Assembly: GCA_020848695.1 (NCBI GenBank)
Contig: JADLHT010000038.1
Span: 1 to 64,000 of the forward strand
Length of the DNA stretch: 64,000 nucleotides
Source: Saprospiraceae bacterium
GTDB lineage: Bacteria > Bacteroidota > Bacteroidia > Chitinophagales > Saprospiraceae
Reading direction: 5' to 3'
Position 1 is the stretch's first letter; each line of letters begins with the position of its first letter. Positions 35,871 through 43,720 of the stretch are shown here, piece by piece. The notes beneath the pieces are model-generated. The model was not told the origin of the DNA, did no database searches, and saw only the letters and a program-made list of their open reading frames with translations. The position numbers and the translations under genes are program-made.

Positions 35871-38111
35871 ATGTTAATTATTCGAATAACATTATTATTG
35901 CTATTTTTCAAATTGAATTTAATCTCACAGGAGCTTAGAGGTATAAAACCAACGAAGTCAGGCAATAGCTTTAAGACAGCGACATCAAGAGCATTGGTCA
36001 TTGGTATATCTAACTATAAAGACAGTTTAATAACAGATCTTCGATATGCACATCGTGATGCAGCTGAATTTGCAAAATTTCTCCATTCCAAAAATGGGTT
36101 TAGTCTGAGGGCGGAAAATATCGTACTTCTTACTAATGAGATGGCAACTGGAGGGCGGGTCAATAATGCTTTAAATTGGTTGCTTGAGATGACGGATGAA
36201 GGAGATGAAGTTGTTATCTACTTTGCAGGACATGGAGACGTAGAGTCAAAGTTAATAAGTTCGCCGGGATACCTTTTGTTATATGATTCACCACAACGGT
36301 CATACTTTATAAACTCAATCAGTGTTGGCTTATTACAGAATATTGTTGAAACCATTTCTGCTAAAAACAAAGCTAGAGTTATACTTGTATCTGATGCTTG
36401 TCATGCAGGAAATCTTGCCGGAAATTCTATAAAAGGATCCGGAATAACTACTCAAAATTTGATGGATATTTTTCGAAATCAGGTATTAATTCTATCGTGC
36501 CAACCTGAGGAAGTTTCTCTTGAAGGCATGCAATGGGGACAAGGAAGAGGATTGTTTAGCTATCATTTTATCAATGCATTAAATGGTTATGCAAATACAG
36601 ATCACGACTCTGTAATTCTTCTCAAAGAACTGGAAAGATACGTGCAGGATAAGGTGTCTCATGATGCTCTAAAGCTTAACCATCAACAGACTCCAATTGT
36701 CCGTGGTAATGTTAATCAATCTATAAGTTATTTGGATCCGGGAAAGGCTAATCAGAACTCCTATAAGTCAGATTACGGAGTTTCAACTCTAAATAGTATC
36801 GGTTCTCGATCAGTAGTTGCAATGGATATCAGGGAAGAAGATACTGTTATACAGCGGTTGTATAGCGAATTTCAGGGAGCTTTAAACCGCAAAGAGTTGA
36901 CTCATGCCTCATCAGGTAATCAAACAGCGGATAGTTTGTTTGAACAACTCAAAAGCAAGTTGCAAGGAGGTGAATTTCTGAAATCAATAATAAATTCATA
37001 TGCAGCTGCTTTAACCGATGAAGCAAATGGAGAATTGATCAATATCTTGAATGAGACCGATCAAACTTTGTACTGGTCTAAGAAAAAAAGGTTACAACAA
37101 GTAAAGTTGAATATTATAAATATTTCCAAAGCGATTCAAATTTTGGGTGAAAATCATTATTTTACCAAATATCTTCAAGCACGAAAATTTCTTTTTGAAG
37201 GTATAGAATTGTATCTGTCCAATTCAAATATTAAAAGTCTGATTGAAGGACAAGAGATTATGACAAAATTGAACAATTCATTGAGCTTAGAACAGAATTC
37301 TCCTCTGACATACTTTTATATGATGTTGACTCAAGCGACTAAATTAAGAAACAGAGATTCAAGTATTTATTATTGTGAGAAAGCCGTTGAAAATTCTGTT
37401 GGCTGGATTACACCATATTGCTTTTTAAGTTCATATTTATGTGAGTATTTTAATGACAGTACTATGGCTAAAGAGTATGCTGCCAAAATAGAATCTATTA
37501 ACCCTCAATCAACACTTTTATTAAACTTGAAAGGATTGTTAGCCTTCTACGATAAAAATTATATGGAATCCGGAAGGGTTTACTCGGAGTTAATTAAATT
37601 GCAGCCGGATAACATTTTTCATTATCAAAATTTGGGTATCAATTATTATAAGCAGAATAAATTGGACAGCTCAGAATTTTGGTTTCTAAGAGGGCTAAGT
37701 GTAGATTCTGGTTCTTCTACCCTATATTACTATCTTGGATTGATAGCTTATGATCGAAAAAACTTTGATTTAACCATTCATTACTGCAAGAAAGCTTTAA
37801 GTATTTATAAGAATAGTATCAATACTTTGCGATTGTTAGGAATAGCTTTTCTCGATAAATCTGAGTTGTTGGAATCTAAAGAGTGCTTCGAGCGAATATT
37901 GGCTATACAGATTGATGAAAAAACTTCCTATTACTATCTAAGCCTAATTAGTATCAGGATGAATAAGAAGGAAGATTGCTTGAGATATTTGGAGTTTGCG
38001 TTTAAATATGGGTACAATAATATAAAGAATATACATTCTGCAAAAGAGTTTGAAGCCTTTAAGCAAGACAAAGATTTTATTGATTTACTTACAAAATATA
38101 AACTAAACTAA
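35871..38111 (+). CDS. secreted caspase-family peptidase with TPR domain
   Basis: A 746-residue protein with signal peptide (to about NLISQEL). Residues about 40-260 form a C14 caspase fold: ALVIGISNYKD, LRYAHRDAAEFAKFL, then FAGHGD with catalytic His121 and SDACHAGNLAG with catalytic Cys177. A Ser/Gly-rich linker follows, and residues about 430-740 carry TPR repeats (NLGINYYKQNKLDSSEFWFL, YYYLGLIAYDRKNFDLTI, TLRLLGIAFLDKSELLESKE). Bacterial caspase-like enzymes with catalytic dyad and protein-binding modules are usually stress or interaction-activated proteases. This one is exported, so it acts in the periplasm or outside. A secreted companion gene starts 10 bases downstream. Confidence 0.88.
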   Translation: MLIIRITLLLLFFKLNLISQELRGIKPTKSGNSFKTATSRALVIGISNYKDSLITDLRYAHRDAAEFAKFLHSKNGFSLRAENIVLLTNEMATGGRVNNALNWLLEMTDEGDEVVIYFAGHGDVESKLISSPGYLLLYDSPQRSYFINSISVGLLQNIVETISAKNKARVILVSDACHAGNLAGNSIKGSGITTQNLMDIFRNQVLILSCQPEEVSLEGMQWGQGRGLFSYHFINALNGYANTDHDSVILLKELERYVQDKVSHDALKLNHQQTPIVRGNVNQSISYLDPGKANQNSYKSDYGVSTLNSIGSRSVVAMDIREEDTVIQRLYSEFQGALNRKELTHASSGNQTADSLFEQLKSKLQGGEFLKSIINSYAAALTDEANGELINILNETDQTLYWSKKKRLQQVKLNIINISKAIQILGENHYFTKYLQARKFLFEGIELYLSNSNIKSLIEGQEIMTKLNNSLSLEQNSPLTYFYMMLTQATKLRNRDSSIYYCEKAVENSVGWITPYCFLSSYLCEYFNDSTMAKEYAAKIESINPQSTLLLNLKGLLAFYDKNYMESGRVYSELIKLQPDNIFHYQNLGINYYKQNKLDSSEFWFLRGLSVDSGSSTLYYYLGLIAYDRKNFDLTIHYCKKALSIYKNSINTLRLLGIAFLDKSELLESKECFERILAIQIDEKTSYYYLSLISIRMNKKEDCLRYLEFAFKYGYNNIKNIHSAKEFEAFKQDKDFIDLLTKYKLN

Positions 38112-38120
38112 TTAAATCAT

Positions 38121-38744
38121 ATGACTAATTCATCATTATTAATTCTGGTCTTTTTATTATCAAATTTTATTTATTGTCAGCAAGCAACTCAGGTCTTGAG
38201 TTTTTATGGAAGCAGTTCTCAGCCTTTACAAGGATTAAGATTGAAATATATTTCTGATTCTGTCGAATTTGCAGAAACTGATGCAGCTGGTAGATGTACT
38301 GTCAGATTGCAAGCCAATAGAAAAGTAGATATTATTTATAGCGGATATCATAAACTGCAATTTAGTGTTGATGATACAACAGGAATTCGCCTAATACATT
38401 TTAAGTTAAATCCAAATTCCAATACAAATAAAGATAACAATCTAAGAGTTTATTCGACCAATCAATCAAATAGTCCTATGCTCATCTGGGAGAGGGATCC
38501 TTCTCAAAGCAGTATGACACCATGTCCGAGTTCATCTCAGCCCTGTAATTTTGTAATTAGAGATCCAAGGATAAATTCTGAAATAATTAACGGCAATAGT
38601 GCTAATAATACACGATCAATCTTCCTATACGACACCAATGATGATCTGGAGGTAAGAGTTACACTAAATGATGATAGCTTTAAATTTACACAACCAGCTA
38701 AGAAAAGCTGTTGGTTCTGTTTCTGGAAGAAGAAAAAGAAGTAA
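38121..38744 (+). CDS. uncharacterised secreted protein with Cys/Trp/Lys tail
   Basis: A 207-residue protein beginning with a signal peptide (to about NFIYCQQ). Residues about 30-95 look like a small beta-sandwich of the carboxypeptidase-regulatory type (LQGLRLKYISDS, ETDAAGRCTVRL, VDIIYSGYHKLQF). A Ser/Asn-rich linker and another beta-rich portion follow. The protein ends in SCWFCFWKKKKK, an odd aromatic-Cys plus polylysine tail. It is 10 bases after the caspase-TPR gene and probably in an operon with it, which suggests a substrate, inhibitor or anchoring partner; that is inference. Confidence 0.7.
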   Translation: MTNSSLLILVFLLSNFIYCQQATQVLSFYGSSSQPLQGLRLKYISDSVEFAETDAAGRCTVRLQANRKVDIIYSGYHKLQFSVDDTTGIRLIHFKLNPNSNTNKDNNLRVYSTNQSNSPMLIWERDPSQSSMTPCPSSSQPCNFVIRDPRINSEIINGNSANNTRSIFLYDTNDDLEVRVTLNDDSFKFTQPAKKSCWFCFWKKKKK

Positions 38745-38847
38745 ATTTTTATTATATCTTTTTGAATATTCAGATGTAGAATTACTGGGTTAAATATTTC
38801 TTTAACTCAAGCTCAGACATTTGTGCCTTTTATTAACTTTGCACAAT

Positions 38848-39210
38848 ATGAGATATTGTTGGATATTAATCCTTAGTGTTTTATTTTTACATTGTAAAGA
38901 ATCAAATTTAAATAAGGAAGTACTTAATAAGCAGGAGATGGCTTCTCTGATTGTAGATCTTTATTCAATGGATGCGTATCTTGATGCTATTCCCACCAGA
39001 TCCTATGACAGCATTATAAAAATTGAACGCATGAAGATTTTAGATAAGCATAAGATTAGCGACAGTCTTTTTGAGAAGTCAATGTTATACTATAATGAAC
39101 ATTATAAGGAATTGGAAATTGTTGAAGGCATGGCTAGAAATGTACTTCTAAAGCGGATTGAGTCGGATTCGCTGAAGGCAACAGAAATTGATTCAACTGA
39201 AGTCCAATAA
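38848..39210 (+). CDS. DUF4296 lipoprotein
   Basis: A 120-residue lipoprotein: MRYCWILILSVLFLHC with Cys16 as the lipid site, then a helical DUF4296 domain (NKQEMASLIVDLYSMDAYLD, then SIIKIERMKILDKHKISD and YNEHYKELE). The function of DUF4296 is unknown; it occurs across Bacteroidota. ATG 38848 gives a proper lipoprotein signal; an in-frame TTG at 38821 would place extra residues ahead of it. A TAACTTTG element (38833-38840) lies only eight bases before this ATG. Confidence 0.8.
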   Translation: MRYCWILILSVLFLHCKESNLNKEVLNKQEMASLIVDLYSMDAYLDAIPTRSYDSIIKIERMKILDKHKISDSLFEKSMLYYNEHYKELEIVEGMARNVLLKRIESDSLKATEIDSTEVQ

Positions 39211-39281
39211 TTGAGAATATTCAAGATATAAGGTGTTCAACTTACTGAAGAGGTGTTCTTAGATTATCCTATTTTTGTTGT

Positions 39282-39971
39282 ATGAATTCAAGTCCAATAA
39301 GAATCTTACTGGTTGATGATGAAGTTGATACTCTTGATTTTTTAAGCTATATTTTGAAAAAGGAAAATTTTGAAGTACGAACAGCTATAAATGGAGTTGA
39401 AGCGACAAGTCAACTTAAAGACTTTAAGCCGGATCTGATATTATTGGATTATATGATGCCGGGTATGGACGGCCTTGAATTTTTTAATTTTTTTAAAAAG
39501 AATTATTCTAGTTGGAATACCCTTGTAGCTTTTCTCACTGCAAAGAATGAAGACGAAACACAGATTGAGTTACTGGACTACGGGGCGGATGATTTTATTT
39601 CAAAACCGATAAAGCCGCTGGTCTTGCTGAGTAGAATAAGGGCCTTGTTGAGAAGAAAATCTGATTTGCAAGAATTGCAAAGTCATGATATTATTACAAT
39701 AGGTGATCTAGTTATTAATCCGGAAGCTTTCAATGTGGTTTTCAAAGGAGAACAATTGGATTTTCCAAGAAAAGAATTTCAATTGCTTTACCTGTTGGCA
39801 AGTATGCCTGGTAAAGTGTATAAAAGGGAAATATTACTTCGTGAAATTTGGGGTGAAGAAGTCCTGGTAGGAGAGCGAACGGTTGATGTTCATATTCGTA
39901 AGATTCGGGAAAAACTCAATGATCAATATTTAAAAACTATAAAAGGAGTTGGCTATAAATTTGAATTCTAA
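39282..39971 (+). CDS. OmpR/PhoB-family response regulator
   Basis: A 229-residue regulator. The receiver domain has ILLVDDE at residues 8-14, phosphoacceptor Asp56 in LLDYMMPGMDG, and the Thr and Lys switch positions in FLTAKN and SKPIKP. The C-terminal winged-helix effector (residues about 130-229) has FPRKEFQLLYLLASMPGKVY, VGERTVDVHIRKIREKL and TIKGVGYKFEF. It activates or represses genes on phosphorylation by the kinase encoded next. The kinase gene overlaps its end, so they form a two-component system. TATTTTTG at 39270 is just five bases before the ATG. Confidence 0.93.
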   Translation: MNSSPIRILLVDDEVDTLDFLSYILKKENFEVRTAINGVEATSQLKDFKPDLILLDYMMPGMDGLEFFNFFKKNYSSWNTLVAFLTAKNEDETQIELLDYGADDFISKPIKPLVLLSRIRALLRRKSDLQELQSHDIITIGDLVINPEAFNVVFKGEQLDFPRKEFQLLYLLASMPGKVYKREILLREIWGEEVLVGERTVDVHIRKIREKLNDQYLKTIKGVGYKFEF

Positions 39972-41034
39972 CAAAGGTCAGAAAGGAGGAATCAATAGAT
40001 TGAGCTTTCTAAGTGCGATATGCATTGCTATTTTAATTTCTATCCTATTACTTATATTAATTAATCTGGATGTTATTCAGACAGAAAGTTATATTGTATT
40101 TATTTTATTTTTAATTTCATTTCTGGTATCTTTTGGAATTATTAAATTTGTTTTGTTTGATCACCTGGGGAGAAGATTCAAGATTATTTATAAACTTATC
40201 AATATGTCCGGAAAAGGACAATATGATAAAGTGATGGATTCGCTTCATGAAGGGCAGTCATTTGTCATTGCAGAAAAAGATGTTGAGAATTGGCTTACTC
40301 AGAAAAATGAAGAACAACTTGCTTTGATCAAGTTAGAAGAATATCGCAGAGAGTATATTGGGAATGTATCTCATGAGCTAAAGACACCAATATTTAATAT
40401 TCAAGGATTTATTCAAAGTCTTTTAGAAGGAGGATTAAAAGACAATGAAGTGAATATGAAATTTTTACAAAAAGCATTAAGCAACGCAGATCGACTTCAA
40501 AGTATTGTGGAAGACCTGGAAACTATCTCTCAATTGGAATCCGGAAAGTCGGAGAAAGAATTTGTTGCCTTTGATCTTGCTCAGCTGTGTATTGATGTAT
40601 TGGATGATCTAAACAGGGTGGCCAAAGAAAAATCTATTAAATTAGTTTTTCGTTCTGAAGAAGAACCTTCCAGAAAAGTAATTGGAGATCAGGCTATGAT
40701 TAGAATAGCACTAACTAATCTTGTGCAGAATGCAATAAAGTATGGAATTGCAGAAGGATACGTCAAGATCAGAATTTATGAGGCAGATGATAAAATGTTA
40801 GTTGAAATCGCAGATAACGGAATGGGAATTCCTGAAGAAAGTCTTCCTAAAGTATTTGATCGTTTCTATAGAGTTGATAAAGGTAGATCGAGAGAAATGG
40901 GAGGCAGTGGATTAGGATTGTCCATTGTTAAACACATTATTGAATATCATGATCAAACCATACAGGTTAGAAGTAATAAATCAGAAGGAAGTGTATTCAG
41001 CTTTACTCTTCCACTATCTAAGAACGATTGGTAG
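39949..41034 (+). CDS. sensor histidine kinase, two-transmembrane, no periplasmic sensor domain
   Basis: A 361-residue kinase. Two membrane helices (residues about 20-38 and 46-66) are separated by only a short loop, so there is no extracytoplasmic sensor domain. The dimerisation domain has the phosphoacceptor His142 in NVSHELKTPI, and the ATPase domain carries N-box LVQNAIKYG, G1 EIADNGMGIP and G2 GGSGLGLSIVKHI. It resembles PhoR-type kinases. The start is uncertain: TTG 39949 overlaps the regulator gene by 23 bases and TTG 39961 is an alternative; no ATG precedes the membrane helices. It is convergent with the M23 peptidase gene, and the two coding ends overlap by 17 bases. Confidence 0.88.
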   Translation: MAINLNSNKGQKGGINRLSFLSAICIAILISILLLILINLDVIQTESYIVFILFLISFLVSFGIIKFVLFDHLGRRFKIIYKLINMSGKGQYDKVMDSLHEGQSFVIAEKDVENWLTQKNEEQLALIKLEEYRREYIGNVSHELKTPIFNIQGFIQSLLEGGLKDNEVNMKFLQKALSNADRLQSIVEDLETISQLESGKSEKEFVAFDLAQLCIDVLDDLNRVAKEKSIKLVFRSEEEPSRKVIGDQAMIRIALTNLVQNAIKYGIAEGYVKIRIYEADDKMLVEIADNGMGIPEESLPKVFDRFYRVDKGRSREMGGSGLGLSIVKHIIEYHDQTIQVRSNKSEGSVFSFTLPLSKNDW

Positions 41035-42310
41035 ATTTTCCGTTATTAAGTGAAGCTGTAGGACCCATTATTGAGTTGATTCTATTCAGCATATTGTCCT
41101 TATAACTTAAATAGTCACTTAATAGGTTTTTGGGCAATAGTTCACCTGATGGAAAACGTAATTTTCGGTGATCGACCTGTGTGCCATTTTTCCAAAATCT
41201 AAAACACACATGAGGACCTGTAGCGAGTCCGGTGCTTCCGACATATCCAATGACCTGGCCCTGTGATACCGCAACACCGGGACGGATCCCATTCGCAAAA
41301 CGCGACATATGCAAATATTGGGTCTCATAGGTCTTATCATGTCGGATCTTGACAAATCTTCCGTTGCCACCTGTATAACTTGCTGCTGTTACTACACCAT
41401 TTCCTACCGCCATTATTGGAGTACCGGTAGGTGCGGCATAATCTGTTCCAAAATGTGGTCTTGAATATTTTAATACAGGGTGGAATCGTCTGTGAGCGAA
41501 TCCGGAAGTAATCCTCGAGAATCTTACAGGCGCCTGAAGAAATGATTTTCGAAGCGGTCTTCCGTTTAGATCATAAAAATCATATTTTCCGTTTACTTCA
41601 TATCGAAAAGCATGATGCTCTGAAGAATTGGTATTGAAATAAGCAGCAATTAGAGTTCCATTGTTACTAGGTTCGCCTTCAATCCATAGTCTGTCAAATA
41701 TTAATTTAAAACTAGAGCCTTCCTGAATATGGTGAAAATCCACACTTGTAGCAAGTGCGTCTTCCATTTGATCAATTATATTGATTGAGACACCAGCCTC
41801 ATCTAATGCCTGCCATAATGAACTTCGAATCGAACCATAAGCCGTTTCTGTTTTTAATTCTGTACTCTTATCAATAATTTTAGGACACTGATTCCCATAA
41901 AGGTTGCATACTAATATCCTTGAATCATCAACGGGATACAATAAATAATCGGCGTGTGTACATTCATTGCTTTTAACCAGAGTATAATTGTTTCCAGCTC
42001 TGATATTCCTCATATTGATATAACCGTCCAGGGTCTTCATAACTTTTGAAACCTTAGTCTCATTAAGACCCAGGTTTGCTAGAATCTGAGGAAATAACTG
42101 ATTTGCTTTTATAGTTTGGGTCTCAAATTGAAATAAGTTGGTATCAAATCCATATAGGCTTGACCCTTGTATGCAGAGATCATTTTCCTGAGATTTCTGA
42201 TCGAAGATTTCGTTGTTTATAATAAAATGGAGAAGGAATAGATTTATGGAGAGTAAAATTATTAGTGCAATAACATTTAATGACTTTTTTAAAAATCTCC
42301 CCCCAAACAT
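41018..42310 (-). CDS. M23-family metallopeptidase, membrane-anchored
   Basis: A 430-residue protein with an N-terminal membrane helix (residues about 12-30), an intermediate region resembling OapA/LysM-like modules of E. coli MepM, and a C-terminal M23 domain: YSRPHFGTDYAAPTGTP supplies the first His and Asp ligands, TQYLHMSRF a further conserved His, and TGPHVCFRFWKNG the last, here with Cys between His and Phe. Such enzymes cut peptidoglycan cross-bridges during growth and separation. It may stay anchored in the inner membrane with its domain in the periplasm. A TACTTTTG promoter element lies 46 bases before the ATG. Confidence 0.88.
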   Translation of the reverse strand: MFGGRFLKKSLNVIALIILLSINLFLLHFIINNEIFDQKSQENDLCIQGSSLYGFDTNLFQFETQTIKANQLFPQILANLGLNETKVSKVMKTLDGYINMRNIRAGNNYTLVKSNECTHADYLLYPVDDSRILVCNLYGNQCPKIIDKSTELKTETAYGSIRSSLWQALDEAGVSINIIDQMEDALATSVDFHHIQEGSSFKLIFDRLWIEGEPSNNGTLIAAYFNTNSSEHHAFRYEVNGKYDFYDLNGRPLRKSFLQAPVRFSRITSGFAHRRFHPVLKYSRPHFGTDYAAPTGTPIMAVGNGVVTAASYTGGNGRFVKIRHDKTYETQYLHMSRFANGIRPGVAVSQGQVIGYVGSTGLATGPHVCFRFWKNGTQVDHRKLRFPSGELLPKNLLSDYLSYKDNMLNRINSIMGPTASLNNGKSTNRS

Positions 42311-42355
42311 TTCTTACCTATTTTTGATTGAATTATAATGGTACCAATTCGGCGG

Positions 42356-42363
42356 CAAAAGTA
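42356..42363 (-). promoter_or_regulatory. -7 promoter element of the M23 peptidase gene
   Basis: The minus strand reads TACTTTTG, matching TAnnTTTG, 46 bases upstream of the peptidase ATG. Confidence 0.45.
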
Positions 42364-42757
42364 AGGAAGTTTATCTAACTTTTAGAATAATTAACCGCGC
42401 AGGAGTCTTCACAAAACCTGATTTAATCAAATTAATGTTTTTTTACATATTTAAAACACTCAAATAAAAGTTAGTTACACGTTATATTATGAAATTAACT
42501 AATGTGTTAATGTTTGATTTATCGAGCATTGTTTAATAATTCTTAAAGTATGAAACTATTGTTTAGTTAGAAATTCAATAATAAATTATAAAAAATTATA
42601 ATGTATAAAATATTGATTATAAAACGTTTATTTTTCTTTAATAAATGAATTTGCAGGTAGAGCTTGAAATTGTTTATTCGTTCTTATTTCGGTAATTAAT
42701 AAAAGTTGGATCAGCAACTGAATTTATACTTTAAGAAAGCTATAAAAAACTAAATCT

Positions 42758-42765
42758 TATCTTTG
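42758..42765 (+). promoter_or_regulatory. -7 promoter element of folP
   Basis: TATCTTTG matches TAnnTTTG and lies about 40 bases before the folP TTG start. No clear -33 box. Confidence 0.45.
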
Positions 42766-42805
42766 CCGAGGCTTTCTAAACTAGATTAAACTTAATTTCA
42801 AGACA

Positions 42806-43657
42806 TTGACAGACAGTGTTTTATTTAATATACACGGACGACTTGTAAAGCTCCCAAATCCTTGTGTTATGGGAATTATCAATCTTAGCCAGGATTCTTT
42901 TTATAGTAAGAGTATTCTTAGAAATGAAAAGGAAATATTGGATAAGGTAAGTCAGTATCTGGAAGAGGGAGTAGATATTATAGATTTAGGAGCGGCATCT
43001 ACTAGACCTGGCAGCCAATATATCGACCAACTTGAGGAGACTAAACAACTGGTCAAAGCTTATGAACTCATCAGGCGAGTAGCTAAGAATTCAATTATTA
43101 GCATAGATACGATGAATTCAAATTCTGCAGAAGAATTATTGTCCAAGGGTGCAGATATGATTAATGATGTTTCATTTGCTGAAAGAGACCCTCGAATGCT
43201 AGAGGTTATTGCCAAATACAACATCCCTTACATTGGAATGCATATGAGAGGTACTCCGGAAACTATGCAGAATGAAGAAAATCTTAAATATTCAGATCTG
43301 GTTTCTGATGTTATTCAATACATTAGTAAGAAGAAGTATGAATTGTTGTCTAAAGGGATTCATCAGTTGATTATAGATCCAGGATTTGGCTTTAGTAAGA
43401 GTTTGGAACAAAATTATGAACTCTTAAAGAAGTTGAAAAGTTTTCAAATTTTGGATTGTCCGATTTTAATTGGTATTTCCAGGAAGTCAATGATCACCAA
43501 AGTATTGCATATTAATAATGAGGAAAGTTTAAATGGAACAAGTTCTGTTCACATGATTGCATTGCTGAATGGTGCCAATATTTTAAGAGTACATGATGTT
43601 AAAGAAGCAAAACAATGCGTTAAACTGTATTTAAAATATAAATCTGTTTCGAGTTAA
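42806..43657 (+). CDS. folP: dihydropteroate synthase
   Basis: A 283-residue folate enzyme that joins 4-aminobenzoate to dihydropterin pyrophosphate. The TIM-barrel motifs are all present: VMGIINLSQDSFYSKS, DIIDLGAASTRPGS, SIDTMNSNSAEE, MINDVSFAERD, IGMHMRGTPETMQ, IIDPGFGFSKS, LIGISRKSMI and LRVHDVKEA. The start is TTG at 42806, since the conserved N-terminus (short hydrophilic strand before VMGI) begins there and the first ATG is already inside the core. It probably forms the head of a unit with the TamB-like gene 63 bases downstream. Confidence 0.94.
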   Translation: MTDSVLFNIHGRLVKLPNPCVMGIINLSQDSFYSKSILRNEKEILDKVSQYLEEGVDIIDLGAASTRPGSQYIDQLEETKQLVKAYELIRRVAKNSIISIDTMNSNSAEELLSKGADMINDVSFAERDPRMLEVIAKYNIPYIGMHMRGTPETMQNEENLKYSDLVSDVIQYISKKKYELLSKGIHQLIIDPGFGFSKSLEQNYELLKKLKSFQILDCPILIGISRKSMITKVLHINNEESLNGTSSVHMIALLNGANILRVHDVKEAKQCVKLYLKYKSVSS

Positions 43658-43720
43658 ATTCTTGTTATTTTAATTTTGTGAAATAATCCTTCAGATCATT
43701 GTTAGTTCTTAAATAATAAA

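Larger units (their letters stand above)
42311..42805. other. non-coding gap with divergent promoters
   Basis: This 495-bp A+T-rich intergenic region separates the leftward M23 peptidase gene from rightward folP. It holds -7 motifs for both and no credible coding frame or RNA gene. Confidence 0.6.

Noticed and set aside
41018-41034. Overlap of the kinase and peptidase ends as a sign of frameshift
   Set aside because: Both C-termini are complete; short tail-to-tail overlaps of convergent genes are ordinary.
42471-42502. TTAGTTA/TAACTAA inverted repeat in the gap upstream of folP
   Set aside because: Only 7-bp arms 18 bases apart in very A+T-rich DNA; expected by chance.
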